Assembly: GCF_002563715.1 (NCBI RefSeq)
Contig: NZ_PDJJ01000001.1
Coordinates: 2,976,001 to 3,040,000, forward strand
From: Isoptericola jiangsuensis
GTDB taxonomy: Bacteria > Actinomycetota > Actinomycetes > Actinomycetales > Cellulomonadaceae
DNA: 64,000 nt
Direction: 5' to 3'
Of the stretch, positions 30,357 through 39,340 are shown in pieces. The position numbers and the translations under genes were made by a program. The notes beneath the pieces are model-generated. The model was given only the letters and a program-made list of their open reading frames with translations. It did not search any database and was not told the origin of the DNA. Position 1 is the stretch's first letter, and every line of letters starts with the position of its first letter.

Positions 30357-30497
30357 ATGAGCCTCCTCCTGATCCTCCTCCTGGTCCTCGCCCTCCCCTA
30401 CGCCGTGCTGCTGGCCCGCGCCGTCCGGCACGACGGCCTCGGGCACCGCCCCGCACCCCGGTCGCACCGCGACTGGGACGAGCTGCCCACCACCTGA
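30357..30497 (+). CDS. Small single-pass membrane protein, 46 residues
   Basis: The peptide starts MSLLLILLLVLALPYAVLLA, one membrane helix, followed by a polar tail RAVRHDGLGHRPAPRSHRDW ending DELPTT. The hydrophobic start and ordered basic tail look like a genuine small membrane protein; I recall similar short actinobacterial proteins but know no function. AAGAAT ends seven bases before the ATG and no ribosome site is seen, so it may be leaderless. It is divergent from the GlxA-type regulator across the palindrome and may be its target. Confidence 0.65.
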   Translation: MSLLLILLLVLALPYAVLLARAVRHDGLGHRPAPRSHRDWDELPTT

Positions 30498-30572
30498 CCC
30501 GGGCGCCGGGCGCCCGCCGACCTCGCTCGCTCCGGTGGGCAACCGCCCGCCCGCTCTGCCACAGTGGGGAGC

Positions 30573-31238
30573 ATGCTGCTGCGACGCCTCGCCCGCCCCC
30601 TGCTGGCCGTCCCGTTCGTCCACGACGGCCTCTCGGCCGCGCTGCGACCGACCGAGCACACCGACGCCGCCCGCGAGGGCGCCGACCTCGTGACGCGCAC
30701 CCTCGGCGTCGACCCGCTGGACGACACCCAGGTGTCCCTGCTGGTCCGCGCCCACGGGATCGCGACCGTCGCCGCCGGCGTGCTCCTCGCCGTCGGCCGC
30801 GCACCACGCACCGCCGCGCTGACCCTGGCCGCGCTCACCGCGCCGCTCGCCGCCGTCAACCAGCCCTTCACCTCCAAGGGCGAGGTGCGCAAGGAGAAGA
30901 CGACGAAGTTCGTGCGGAACGTCGGCGCCGTAGGCGCCGCCGTCATCGCCGGCATCGACCTCGAGGGCCGCCCGGGCGTCTCCTACCGCATCGGGCAGAA
31001 GCGCGCCGCCGCGGGGCGCTCGATCGAGCACGCCGCCGAGCGGACGAAGCTGCGCGCCGACGCCGCGGCGTCGTCGGCGAAGAAGTCGGCCAAGCACGCG
31101 GCGAAGGACGTCAGGCACGCGGCCGGATCGGCCCGCAAGGACGCGAAGCACGCCGCCGGCTCCGCCCGCAAGGACGTGAGGCGGGCCGTCGCAGAGGCGA
31201 AGGCGTCGGCCGGGAAGGCCGCGGCGAAGTTGTCCTGA
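30573..31238 (+). CDS. DoxX-family membrane protein with histone-like tail
   Basis: A 221-residue protein. Residues ~1-130 resemble Dox[59 protein letters not shown]. These form about four membrane helices; DoxX proteins take part in redox or thiol homeostasis. Residues ~140-221 are almost only Ala, Lys, Arg, Ser, Asp and His, with repeats of the [20 protein letters not shown] kind, like the tails of histone H1-like proteins. ATG 30573 or GTG 30564 may start it. Proximity to sigR-rsrA fits a redox role by inference. Confidence 0.75.
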   Translation: MLLRRLARPLLAVPFVHDGLSAALRPTEHTDAAREGADLVTRTLGVDPLDDTQVSLLVRAHGIATVAAGVLLAVGRAPRTAALTLAALTAPLAAVNQPFTSKGEVRKEKTTKFVRNVGAVGAAVIAGIDLEGRPGVSYRIGQKRAAAGRSIEHAAERTKLRADAAASSAKKSAKHAAKDVRHAAGSARKDAKHAAGSARKDVRRAVAEAKASAGKAAAKLS

Positions 31239-31274
31239 GCCCGGACCACCGGGCCGCCGACGGGGCCCGTCCAC

Positions 31275-31280
31275 TACCCT
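31275..31280 (+). promoter_or_regulatory. -10 box for leaderless aroA transcript
   Basis: TACCCT, then seven bases, then the aroA ATG. The GGAG inside the gap is too close to the ATG to be a ribosome site. The arrangement predicts transcription from the A of ATG. Confidence 0.5.
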
Positions 31281-31287
31281 CGGAGCC

Positions 31288-32613
31288 ATGACGACCACGC
31301 CTGCCCGGACCGACCTCCCGCTCTGGCCCGCCCCTCTCGCGGGCGGCCCCCTGGACGCGACGGTCGAGATCCCGGGCAGCAAGTCGCTGACCAACCGGCT
31401 GCTGGTCCTCGCCGCCCTCGCGGACGGCCCGGGCGTCCTGCGCGGGGCCCTGCGCTCCCGCGACGCCGACCTCATGATCGCCGCGCTGCGCTCCCTCGGC
31501 GCGACCATCACCGAGGGCGACGCCCCCGGCACGCTCCACGTGACCCCGGGGCCGGTCACGGGCGGCGTCGAGATCGACTGCGGCCTCGCCGGCACCGTGA
31601 TGCGGTTCCTCCCGCCCGTCGCCGCGCTCGCGGACGGCGCCGTCCGGTTCGACGGCGACCCGCAGGCCCGCGTCCGCCCGATGCTGCCGGTGCTGGCCGC
31701 CCTGCACGCCCTCGGCGTGACCGTCAGCAGCGACGGCCCCGAGCTGCCCTCGCACCTGCCGTTCACCGTGCACGGCCGTGGTCACGTCGCCGGCGGCGCC
31801 GTCGACGTCGACGCGTCCGGCTCGTCGCAGTTCGTGTCCGCGCTGCTGCTGGCCGCCGCCCGGTTCGACCGGCCTCTCATGCTGCGCCACATCGGCGCCA
31901 CCCTGCCGAGCCTGCCGCACATCGAGATGACGGTGGCGACGCTGCGCGAGGTCGGCGTGCAGGTCGACGACTCCCGCGACGGCATCTGGGAGGTCGTCCC
32001 CGGTCCGATCACCGCGCGCGACGTGCGCGTCGAGCCGGACCTGTCCAACGCCGCGCCGTTCCTCGCCGCGGCGCTCGTGTCCGGCGGGACCGTGCGGGTC
32101 GCGGGCTGGCCCGCCGAGACCACGCAGCCCGGCGCGATGGTGCCGGGGCTGCTGGAACGCATGGGCGGCACCGTCTCGCTCGACGGCGACGTCCTGTCGG
32201 TCACCGGGACCGGTGAGATCCACGGCATCGACGTCGACCTGCACGCCGGCGGCGAGCTCGCCCCCGCGTTCGCGGCATTGGCCGCGCTCGCCGACTCCCC
32301 CAGCCGGCTGCGCGGCATCGCGCACCTGCGCGGGCACGAGACCGACCGCCTGGCGGCGCTCGCCACCGAGATCACCCGCCTCGGCGGGCGGTGCGAGGAG
32401 ACGCGCGACGGGCTCGTCATCACCCCGCGCCCCCTGCACGGCGCGACGTTCCGCACCTATGCCGACCACCGCATGGCCCACGCCGGCGCGATCATCGGGC
32501 TGCGCGTGCCCGGCGTGCAGGTGGAGGACGTCGCGACCACCGCCAAGACCCTGCCCGGCTTCGACCTCCTGTGGACGCGGATGCTCGCGTCCGGCGGCGA
32601 GGGCCGGGCCTGA
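31288..32613 (+). CDS. aroA: 5-enolpyruvylshikimate-3-phosphate synthase
   Basis: Transfers enolpyruvyl from PEP to shikimate-3-phosphate, the sixth step of the shikimate pathway. The 441-residue protein has the [13 protein letters not shown] motif (S31-K32), the PEP loop in its actinobacterial form [13 protein letters not shown] (~90-102) in place of the usual NAGTAMRPL, and the late signatures [14 protein letters not shown] and [12 protein letters not shown]. Its stop overlaps the rsgA start (TGATG), so the genes are coupled. As in mycobacteria it lies close to the sigR/sigH locus. Confidence 0.97.
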   Translation: MTTTPARTDLPLWPAPLAGGPLDATVEIPGSKSLTNRLLVLAALADGPGVLRGALRSRDADLMIAALRSLGATITEGDAPGTLHVTPGPVTGGVEIDCGLAGTVMRFLPPVAALADGAVRFDGDPQARVRPMLPVLAALHALGVTVSSDGPELPSHLPFTVHGRGHVAGGAVDVDASGSSQFVSALLLAAARFDRPLMLRHIGATLPSLPHIEMTVATLREVGVQVDDSRDGIWEVVPGPITARDVRVEPDLSNAAPFLAAALVSGGTVRVAGWPAETTQPGAMVPGLLERMGGTVSLDGDVLSVTGTGEIHGIDVDLHAGGELAPAFAALAALADSPSRLRGIAHLRGHETDRLAALATEITRLGGRCEETRDGLVITPRPLHGATFRTYADHRMAHAGAIIGLRVPGVQVEDVATTAKTLPGFDLLWTRMLASGGEGRA

Positions 32614-33653
32614 TGGCCCGGGACCGCGACGAGCACGCGCGCTTCGCGCGGCCCTCCAAGCACGGGTCCCGGCCGCGCACCAAGCAGCGCCCCGAGCACG
32701 CCGACGCCGTGCCCGCGATGGTCACCGGGGTCGACCGCGGCCGGTACACCCTCGTGATCGACGACGGCGGACCGGACGAGCGCGAGATCCTCGCCATGAA
32801 GGCGCGCGAGCTCGGGCGGACCCGCACCGTCGTCGGGGACCGCGTCGACGTCGTCGGGGACACCACCGGCGACGAGGGCACGCTGGCGCGCATCGTCCGC
32901 GTCCAGGACCGCACCTCGGTGCTGCGCCGCACCGCCGACGACACCGACCCGTACGAGCGGATCGTCGTCGCCAACGCCGACCAGCTCGTCGTCGTCACCG
33001 CGCTCGCCCAGCCCGAGCCCCGCACGGGCATGATCGACCGCTGCGTCGTGGCGGCCTACGACGCCGGGATGGACGTGCTGCTCTGCCTCACCAAGGCCGA
33101 CCTCGCCTCCCCCGACGAGCTGCGCGACCTCTACGAGCCGCTCGGCGTCGAGGTGGTGGTCACCCGCCGCGACGACCCGACCAGCGTGGAGGAGGTCCGC
33201 GGCCACCTGCTGGAGCGCACCTCGGTGCTCGTCGGGCACTCCGGCGTCGGCAAGTCGACCCTCATCAACGCGCTCGTGCCCGACGCCCGGCGGGCCACCG
33301 GCGTCGTCAACGACGTCACCGGCCGCGGCCGGCACACGTCCACCTCCGCGGTCGCGCTGCGGCTGCCCCGCTCCCCCGGCACCCCCGAGCACGACGGCTG
33401 GGTCGTGGACACGCCCGGCGTGCGCTCGTTCGGCCTGGCGCACGTCGAGACGGACCGGCTGCTGCACGCCTTCGAGGACCTCGACGCCGCCGCGCAGGAG
33501 TGCCCGCGCGGGTGCACGCACGCCGCGGACGCCCCCGACTGCGCGCTCGACGAGTGGGTCGAGGCCGCCGCCGACGACGAGACCCGGGCGACACGCACGG
33601 TCCGCCTCGCGTCGTTCCGCCGCCTGCTGAGGTCGCGGACCGCTACCGTGTGA
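32613..33653 (+). CDS. rsgA: Small ribosomal subunit biogenesis GTPase RsgA
   Basis: A circularly permuted GTPase that checks late 30S assembly. The 346-residue protein has an OB-fold N domain (~30-110), G4 LTKAD before G1 [14 protein letters not shown] (~208-221) and G3 DTPGVRSF, then a zinc finger with [14 protein letters not shown]. The ATG shares one base with the aroA stop. Permuted order of the G motifs is diagnostic. It is followed closely by hisN, giving an aroA-rsgA-hisN unit seen in many actinobacteria. Confidence 0.95.
   Translation: MARDRDEHARFARPSKHGSRPRTKQRPEHADAVPAMVTGVDRGRYTLVIDDGGPDEREILAMKARELGRTRTVVGDRVDVVGDTTGDEGTLARIVRVQDRTSVLRRTADDTDPYERIVVANADQLVVVTALAQPEPRTGMIDRCVVAAYDAGMDVLLCLTKADLASPDELRDLYEPLGVEVVVTRRDDPTSVEEVRGHLLERTSVLVGHSGVGKSTLINALVPDARRATGVVNDVTGRGRHTSTSAVALRLPRSPGTPEHDGWVVDTPGVRSFGLAHVETDRLLHAFEDLDAAAQECPRGCTHAADAPDCALDEWVEAAADDETRATRTVRLASFRRLLRSRTATV
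33644..33649 (+). promoter_or_regulatory. -10 box for leaderless hisN transcript
   Basis: TACCGT within the last codons of rsgA, six bases before GTG 33656. It could give hisN its own transcript inside the operon. Confidence 0.4.
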
Positions 33654-33655
33654 CC

Positions 33656-34474
33656 GTGGCCACCTTTCAGCAGACCTCCAGCCCGCAGGGGCACGGGCGC
33701 ACGTACGAGGACGACCTGCGCCTGGCGCACGTCATCGCGGACCAGGTCGACTCCCTGACGATGTCGCGGTTCCGGGCGCTCGACCTGCACGTGGAGACGA
33801 AGCCGGACCACACCCCGGTGTCGGACGCCGACCGCGGCGCGGAGGAGTTCATCCGCGCGCAGCTCGCCCGCGCCCGCACGCGCGACGCCATCGTCGGCGA
33901 GGAGTTCGGCGAGGCGGGCACGGGGTCGCGCCGCTGGATCATCGACCCCATCGACGGCACGAAGAACTTCGTGCGCGGCGTCCCCGTCTGGGCCACCCTC
34001 ATCGCGCTGGCCGACGGCGACGAGGTCGTCATGGGCCTGGTGTCCGCCCCGGCGCTGGGCCGACGCTGGTGGGCCGCGAAGGGGTCGGGGGCCTGGACGG
34101 GCAAGTCCATCGCGGCGGCGTCCCGCATGCACGTGTCGGGCGTGTCCACCCTCGCGGACGCGTCGTTCGCCTACTCGTCGCTGAGCGGGTGGGAGGAGCG
34201 CGACAAGCTCAACGGCTTCCTCGACCTCACCCGCGAGTGCTGGCGCACCCGCGGCTACGGCGACTTCTGGTCGTACATGCTGGTCGCCGAGGGCGCCGCG
34301 GACATCGCGGCCGAGCCCGAGCTGGAGCTGTACGACATGGCCGCCCTCGTGCCGATCGTCACCGAGGCCGGCGGCCGCTTCACGTCGCTCGACGGCGAGC
34401 ACGGCCCGTGGGGCGGCAACGCGCTGGCCACCAACGGCCTGCTGCACGACCAGACGCTCGTCTACCTGGGCTGA
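33656..34474 (+). CDS. hisN: Histidinol-phosphatase, inositol monophosphatase type
   Basis: A 272-residue Mg2+-dependent phosphatase of the IMPase superfamily, of the HisN type that dephosphorylates histidinol phosphate. Motifs: VGEEFGEAG (~81), the metal-binding [15 protein letters not shown] (~98-112), and the C-terminal [16 protein letters not shown] (~224) in place of WDxAA. GTG 33656 fits a -10 box six bases upstream; GTG 33650, two codons earlier, overlaps the rsgA stop and is the alternative. Related enzymes act on inositol phosphate or NADP, so the substrate is inferred from family and context. Confidence 0.83.
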   Translation: MATFQQTSSPQGHGRTYEDDLRLAHVIADQVDSLTMSRFRALDLHVETKPDHTPVSDADRGAEEFIRAQLARARTRDAIVGEEFGEAGTGSRRWIIDPIDGTKNFVRGVPVWATLIALADGDEVVMGLVSAPALGRRWWAAKGSGAWTGKSIAAASRMHVSGVSTLADASFAYSSLSGWEERDKLNGFLDLTRECWRTRGYGDFWSYMLVAEGAADIAAEPELELYDMAALVPIVTEAGGRFTSLDGEHGPWGGNALATNGLLHDQTLVYLG

Positions 34475-34504
34475 GCCGGCCCGCGGATCCCGCCGGGTGC
34501 CTGC

Positions 34505-35005
34505 TCAGGGACGCGGGACGGCGTGGACCTCGCTCGGGTCGTACCAGAGCAGGTCGCGGTCCGTGACGCGCTCGACGGCCTCGCCCAGCGCCTCGTCGTC
34601 GTCGGCGTCCACCGCCGCGAGGACGGCGAGGACGTCCGCCGCGGCCTCCGGCTCGTCCGCGTGCACCGCCTCGACCCGCACCCCCGGCAGGTCCCGGGTC
34701 ACGGTCACACCCGACGGCGCCCCGTCCGTCGGGCCGCCGACCTCGACCGCGTCGTCCGGCACGTCGAGGGACAGCACGACCCGCAGCGGCGCCCCGTCGC
34801 CCGCGGCCACCAGGGCCAGCGAGTCGTCGGCCGCCATGAGGAACGCCGCGTACTCGTGCCCCTCGGTGTCCTCGTCCGGCAGCGCCGCCACGAGCGCGGC
34901 GGTCACCGCGTGGGCGGGCCGCGCCCCCAGGTCCCAGCGGGTGGCGTTCCGGGAGACGACGGCGGTGGCGAGCTCCTCGAGCGTCACGGGCACGTAGATG
35001 CGCAT
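34505..35005 (-). CDS. Conserved actinobacterial protein (DUF6912-like)
   Basis: A 166-residue cytoplasmic protein starting MRIYVPVTLEELATAVVS and ending WYDPSEVHAVPRP. The opening and the acidic, alanine-rich helical middle match a family of unknown function common in actinobacteria (I recall the label DUF6912). No catalytic motif or membrane segment is seen. CACACT ends six bases before the ATG, so the mRNA may be leaderless. It ends 31 bases from hisN, convergently. Confidence 0.6.
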   Translation of the reverse strand: MRIYVPVTLEELATAVVSRNATRWDLGARPAHAVTAALVAALPDEDTEGHEYAAFLMAADDSLALVAAGDGAPLRVVLSLDVPDDAVEVGGPTDGAPSGVTVTRDLPGVRVEAVHADEPEAAADVLAVLAAVDADDDEALGEAVERVTDRDLLWYDPSEVHAVPRP

Positions 35006-35098
35006 GGCACCAGTGTGCCCGTGCCGGGCGCCCGACCGTCCTCGACCCGCAGGTGGGCCGGGACCCGCGCGGGCCGCGCGACGGACCCGCCGGGGTCG

Positions 35099-36385
35099 TC
35101 AGGCGACGGGCGCGGCCACCGCCGACCGCAGGGACGCCGCCAGCCCCGCGAACCCGGCCCGGGCCGCCGACGCCGGGGCCTGCTCCGCGAGCGTCCGGCC
35201 CGCGAGCACGCAGGCGTCGAGGGCCGCCGGGTCGTCCGGGACCGTGTGCAGCACCTCGACCCCCGCGTACCGCGCCAGCGCGTCGCCCACGGCGCGGGCC
35301 GGGTCCGGACCCACCGCGGAGGACCGGACGCGGTTGGCGACCACCACCCGCTCCGGGGTCACCGGGACCGGGACGTCGGCCAGGTCCTCCAGGGCCCGCA
35401 CCAGCCGCTGCACCCCGATCGGGTCGGCGGCACCCACCACGACGACGACGTCCGCCGCCTGGAGCGCGGCCAGCGTCGCACCGTTGCGCTGCGGCGCGTG
35501 CGTGTCGTACATGAGCAGCTCGTCCGCCTCGACGAGCGGTCCGCAGTCCACGACCGTCCAGTCCGCCACGCGGCGGGCCGTGGCGAGCACCGCCTCGACC
35601 GCGCCGGCCGACAGCTCCGGCCACCGCGCGGCCCGCGTGATCCCGGTGAGGACCCGCAGGCGACCCGCCACCACGGGGGCGAGGCGGGCGAGCGTGACCG
35701 CGTCGAGGTCCCCGCGCCCGGCGACCCGCGCGGCCGCCGCCAGGCCGGGGGCGTCGTCGAGCAGCCCCAGGCGCGCCGCCAGGCACGCGCCGTACGTGTC
35801 GGCGTCGACCAGCAGGACCGGCTGCTCGGCCGGGACGTGACCCCGCTCGCCGCGGCGGCGTCGCCGTCCCGCCGACCCCAGCCCCGCGAGCTCGGCCGCC
35901 AGCTCGACGGCGGTGGTCGTGCGGCCCGGTGCCCCCACCGGCCCCCAGACCGCCACGACGCGGCCGTCCCGCACCGGACCGGAGGGCGAGGTCAGCTCGG
36001 ACAGGTCGTGCTCCGCGGTCGCGAGCGGGTCGCGGATCGGGGCGGTGTCCCGGACGGCGTCCAGGAGCCGGGGGTCGTCGGGCCCGGCCACCACGGCCTC
36101 CACCCCGAGGGCGAGGAGCCGTTCGACGGGGCCGTCGTCGGCGAGCGCCACGACCCGCGTGCCGGCCGCGTGCAACCGCGCCACGGCGTCCCGGTCCAGG
36201 CCGGACAGCTCGGCCGACACCACCGCGACCGTCCCGGTGCCCGCCGCCGCCGCGGCGAGCAGCTCGGCGAGGTCGCCGCAGCGGCGCGTGACCGTGGTCC
36301 CGGCACCGGGGGCGCCCAGCGCGAGGACGACGTCGGTCTCGGTGGGTCCCTGGACGGCGCACAGCACCGTCACGGCGGGCGTCAT
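35099..36385 (-). CDS. CpaE/MinD-like ATPase with altered P-loop
   Basis: A 428-residue protein. Residues ~1-130 look like a degenerate receiver-like domain (VVALADDGPVERLLALGVEAVV); ~150-425 is a SIMIBI (ParA/MinD/CpaE) ATPase domain. The P-loop reads VWGPVGAPGRTTTAVELA, with Arg where the conserved Lys of GKT would be; Walker B-like VDADTYG and VVDCGPLVEADEL are present. CpaE-type proteins position pilus or envelope machinery. The ATG shares one base with the stop of the SAF-domain gene upstream, so the two are coupled. Confidence 0.7.
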   Translation of the reverse strand: MTPAVTVLCAVQGPTETDVVLALGAPGAGTTVTRRCGDLAELLAAAAAGTGTVAVVSAELSGLDRDAVARLHAAGTRVVALADDGPVERLLALGVEAVVAGPDDPRLLDAVRDTAPIRDPLATAEHDLSELTSPSGPVRDGRVVAVWGPVGAPGRTTTAVELAAELAGLGSAGRRRRRGERGHVPAEQPVLLVDADTYGACLAARLGLLDDAPGLAAAARVAGRGDLDAVTLARLAPVVAGRLRVLTGITRAARWPELSAGAVEAVLATARRVADWTVVDCGPLVEADELLMYDTHAPQRNGATLAALQAADVVVVVGAADPIGVQRLVRALEDLADVPVPVTPERVVVANRVRSSAVGPDPARAVGDALARYAGVEVLHTVPDDPAALDACVLAGRTLAEQAPASAARAGFAGLAASLRSAVAAPVA

Positions 36386-37026
36386 CAGCTCGCCACCGGC
36401 ACGACGGCCACGGACCCGTCGGCGCCGAGGGCCGCGAGGACCGCCGGCAGGTCGACGTCCCGCACCAGGACGTGCAGCGTGCCCTGGTCGGACACCACGA
36501 GGCCGCTCTCGGCCACGTCGACCTGCTCCACCACCACGTCGGAGACGACCGGTGCGGGGTCGGCCGCGTCGCCGTCGCGGCCGGGCGCCGGGACGAACCA
36601 GAGGTCGACGGCGGCGCCGGGGTGGATCCGCTCGGACAGGCCGGAGTCCACCGGTACGGCGACGGACCGGACGTCGACGGCGGCCGCGTCGCCCAGCGCG
36701 GACGCGGCCACGAGCTCGCCCTCGTCGACGACGCGCAGGGCGACCCGGCCCTCGGGCAGCCCGGCCTCGGCGAGCAGGTAGGCGTCCTGCTGGTCGCCCA
36801 GGTTCACGTCCACGACCCGGAGGCTGTCCGGTCCGACAGGCTCGCCCGGGGTCAGGGTGCCCGCCGCGGCGTACACCGGCACGGTGCGGTCCGCGCCGGA
36901 CACGACCCACGCGCCCAGGGCGACCGAGGCCGCCACGAGGAGGAGCCCGACGACGAGCCGCGGGTCGCGCCAGGTGGGGCGACGCAGTCGTGGTGCGGAG
37001 GGTGCCGGCAGTGCTTCGTCGCTCAC
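36385..37026 (-). CDS. SAF-domain membrane protein (CpaB/FlgA-like)
   Basis: A 213-residue protein with a short basic N terminus, one membrane helix (LVVGLLLVAASVALGAWVV, ~24-42) and an external SAF domain (~50-130; AAGTLTPGEPVGPDSLRVV and VPVDSGLSERIHPGAAVDLW). CpaB and RcpC of tight-adherence pili have this layout, but no pilin, secretin or TadA/B/C genes occur here. GTG start with GAAGGA six bases upstream. Coupled to the CpaE-like gene that follows. The pair probably acts at the envelope; the exact role is unknown. Confidence 0.75.
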   Translation of the reverse strand: MSDEALPAPSAPRLRRPTWRDPRLVVGLLLVAASVALGAWVVSGADRTVPVYAAAGTLTPGEPVGPDSLRVVDVNLGDQQDAYLLAEAGLPEGRVALRVVDEGELVAASALGDAAAVDVRSVAVPVDSGLSERIHPGAAVDLWFVPAPGRDGDAADPAPVVSDVVVEQVDVAESGLVVSDQGTLHVLVRDVDLPAVLAALGADGSVAVVPVAS

Positions 37027-37219
37027 GGGCTGTCCTTCGGATCGGCCGGACGCCGTCGGCGGGTCCGGGAGTCGGGAGGTCCGTCGTGGTCGCGTCGCAG
37101 GCTAGCGACGTGACGACCGCACCGGACACCGCCATCCATGATCCGGGACGGACCACGCTCGGCGAAGTCAACGAGCATCACCTGTGGACAAACGGCTTCA
37201 AACGTTGTCGTGTGCCACC

Positions 37220-37438
37220 ATGGACGACATGGGCAGCCGATTCCTCTCCCTCGCCGACGTCCAGGAGATGCTCAACATCTCCGCCGCCCAGGCGTACTCC
37301 CTCGTGCGCTCCGGCGAGCTCCCCGCCATCCAGGTGGGCCCCAAGAAGGTCTGGCGGGTCGAGGCAGCCAAGCTCGAGGAGTACATCGAGCAGCAGTACT
37401 CGCGCACCCGGGAGCGGATCGCGTCCGGCGAGCTGTGA
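37220..37438 (+). CDS. Excisionase/MerR-type helix-turn-helix protein
   Basis: A 72-residue DNA-binding protein: RFLSLADVQEMLNISAAQ and AYSLVRSGELPAIQVGPKKV form the winged HTH of the excisionase/BldC class, followed by WRVEAAKLEEYIEQQY. No integrase is nearby, so it is a host regulator and not a phage excisionase. ATG 37220 is used; ATG 37229 is also in frame. It is divergent from the SAF/CpaE-like pair across about 190 bases and could regulate it. Confidence 0.8.
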   Translation: MDDMGSRFLSLADVQEMLNISAAQAYSLVRSGELPAIQVGPKKVWRVEAAKLEEYIEQQYSRTRERIASGEL

Positions 37439-37443
37439 CCTGA

Positions 37444-37986
37444 TCAGCCCTCGCTGACGCGCAGCAGCGCGGCGAAGGGCACCAGCCGCGCGGTCCCCGG
37501 CGCACCGTCGGCGGTCGTGAGGTCGAGGTGGTCCTGCCCGACCCGGTCGATCCGGCCGACGAGCGTGCCCGCCGTCGTCCGGACCAGCACCCGGGCGCGG
37601 TCGCGCTGGAGCGCGCGGAGCGCCGTCCCCAGACCGAGGCCGTCGGTCCTGCTCGTGGACGGCCTGGCCTGGGGGCCGATCCCCGCCAGCGACGCGACGG
37701 CGGACGTCGGCACGAGGTGCTGCACGCCGTGCGGGGAGGTCCGGGCGTCGACCTGGAACCACGCGTCCGCGACATGGGCGAGCCGGCCGTCGACGACGTC
37801 CCCGTCCCGCAACTCCACCCGGACCGGTCGGCCCAGGGCGGCCCGCAGCCGGTCGGCGAGCGGGACGGACGCCTGCTCGGCGCGCGTCAGCTCCGCGACC
37901 GTCCCGTCCCGCTCCGCCGCCGCGGCGGCGTCGAGCTGCGCCTCCAGGTCGGCGAACAGCGCCGCCCACCTCGCACCCGAGGTCAT
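37444..37986 (-). CDS. Uncharacterised protein with two Sm-like beta modules
   Basis: A 180-residue cytoplasmic protein, not recognised by name. After a helical, Ala/Glu-rich N terminus (~1-50) two similar strand patterns occur: PVRVELRDGDVVDGRLAHV (~53-71) and RVLVRTTAGTLVGRIDRV (~130-147), each followed by a D/H-x-(F/L)-x-(V/L) strand. The pattern of a turn GxxxxGxIxxV resembles Sm/LSm or SH3-like barrels. The ATG has GGGAGGAG upstream. It converges on the HTH gene with a five-base gap. Confidence 0.55.
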   Translation of the reverse strand: MTSGARWAALFADLEAQLDAAAAAERDGTVAELTRAEQASVPLADRLRAALGRPVRVELRDGDVVDGRLAHVADAWFQVDARTSPHGVQHLVPTSAVASLAGIGPQARPSTSRTDGLGLGTALRALQRDRARVLVRTTAGTLVGRIDRVGQDHLDLTTADGAPGTARLVPFAALLRVSEG

Positions 37987-38129
37987 GCCTGCTCCTCCCG
38001 TCGGCCGGCCAGGCGCCCAGGATGCCCTTCTGCTGGACAGCGACGCCAACCTGCGCTTTGATATCCAGCATCCAACAGCACCAAATGATATCAACCAGCA
38101 TCATCAAGGCTCATCCGACGGAGGTTGCC

Positions 38130-39233
38130 ATGACCGCCCCGCGCCCGTCCCGCCGCACGTCCAGCGCCGCCGCGCTGCTCGGGCTCGCCGGCCTCGCCGC
38201 CACGACGCTCACCCTCGTCGGCGTGCGGCTCCGCAGCACGCTGCCGGCCGCCGTCCAGGACCCGCGGCTCGTGACCGTCGACGGCTGGGTGGAGCTCGTC
38301 GTGCTCGGCCTGGGCGCCGCCGTCGCCGGGTGGATGCTGGCCGGGACCCTCGTCGCCCTCCTGTGCGCCCTGCTCGTCCGTGGCCGCCGGGCCGGGGAAC
38401 GGGTGGACGCCGCGCTGGGTCGCTGGACCCCCGCCCTGGTCCGGCGGCTCGCCCGGTCGGCGGTCGGCGTCGGCGTCGGCGCGGGGCTCGCCCTCACCCC
38501 CGTCGCCGCGACCGCCGCCGACGCACCCCCCACCCCGGCACCCGCGGTCGTCCTCGACCTCGGGTGGCAGCCCACCGCGACCGAGGACACGCCCGCCCCG
38601 TCGTACCCCGGGCCCGGGCAGCCCGGCACCGACGGGACCACCACGGCCGCTCCGCAGGGCTCGGCCCCGGCCGTGACCGCGGCGGTCGACGCGCCCACCA
38701 CGGCACCGCTCCCCGCCGCCGACCCGTCCGGCACGCCGTCGTCCGAACCGGGCGGACCGAGCGCCGCCACGAGCACCGCCCCGACGCCCGGGGACCGCGC
38801 GACCGCCGCGGACCCCGGTCCGGGTTCCTCGCCGGGATCCGGCGCCGCCACCACGACCGAGGAGCACGGGGGCGCGGCGCCGGACGCCGGCACCGCGGGG
38901 CCGAGCCCGGCCGGAGCCGGCACGCAGGGTCCCGGACCGGGACCCGAGCAGGAGACCACCCGTCGGACCACCGCCCCGGTCGAGCAGGCCGACGGCACCG
39001 CCGGCGCCCCCGCCACGACGCGGGACCGCCGAGCGGCCGCCCCCGGCGACGACGCCGAGGTCGTGGTCGTCCGCGGCGACACCCTGTGGGACATCGCCGC
39101 CCGGCACCTGCCGGCGGACGCCACGGACGGAGACGTGCTGCGCGCGATGCTGCGCTGGCACGACGCCAACCGTGACGTCGTGGGCGACGACCCCGACGTC
39201 GTCCTGCCCGGTCAGGTGCTCCGCGCCCCCTGA
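38130..39233 (+). CDS. Membrane-anchored LysM-domain protein
   Basis: A 367-residue protein with two N-terminal membrane helices (SSAAALLGLAGLAATTLTLV and ELVVLGLGAAVAGWMLAGTL), a third hydrophobic stretch near residue 110, a long Pro/Thr/Ala/Gly-rich linker (~130-305) and a C-terminal LysM domain (~310-365; VVVRGDTLWDIAARHL to LPGQVL). LysM binds peptidoglycan, so the protein probably spans from membrane to wall. It begins after an unusually AT-rich patch (about 38050-38110) that may hold its promoter. GGAGG precedes the ATG. Confidence 0.8.
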   Translation: MTAPRPSRRTSSAAALLGLAGLAATTLTLVGVRLRSTLPAAVQDPRLVTVDGWVELVVLGLGAAVAGWMLAGTLVALLCALLVRGRRAGERVDAALGRWTPALVRRLARSAVGVGVGAGLALTPVAATAADAPPTPAPAVVLDLGWQPTATEDTPAPSYPGPGQPGTDGTTTAAPQGSAPAVTAAVDAPTTAPLPAADPSGTPSSEPGGPSAATSTAPTPGDRATAADPGPGSSPGSGAATTTEEHGGAAPDAGTAGPSPAGAGTQGPGPGPEQETTRRTTAPVEQADGTAGAPATTRDRRAAAPGDDAEVVVVRGDTLWDIAARHLPADATDGDVLRAMLRWHDANRDVVGDDPDVVLPGQVLRAP

Positions 39234-39340
39234 GGCTCGCCGCCCGCCCCCGTGCCGCCCCGGCCGTCGCGACCCGACGTCCGTCGCGGCGCGCCCCACG
39301 CCCGACCCAGCCGCTCCGTCCCGCCCGTGAAGGGAACGTC

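Noticed and set aside
35099-37026. Tight-adherence (Tad/Flp) pilus locus
   Set aside because: Only CpaE-like and CpaB-like genes are present; pilin, prepilin peptidase, secretin and TadA/B/C are absent from the window.
37220-37438. Phage or integrative-element excisionase
   Set aside because: No integrase, attachment repeats or phage genes nearby; the same HTH class includes host regulators such as BldC.
38041-38110. Horizontally acquired patch because of its low GC
   Set aside because: The AT-rich stretch is only about 70 bases in an intergenic region and is better explained as promoter DNA for the LysM gene.
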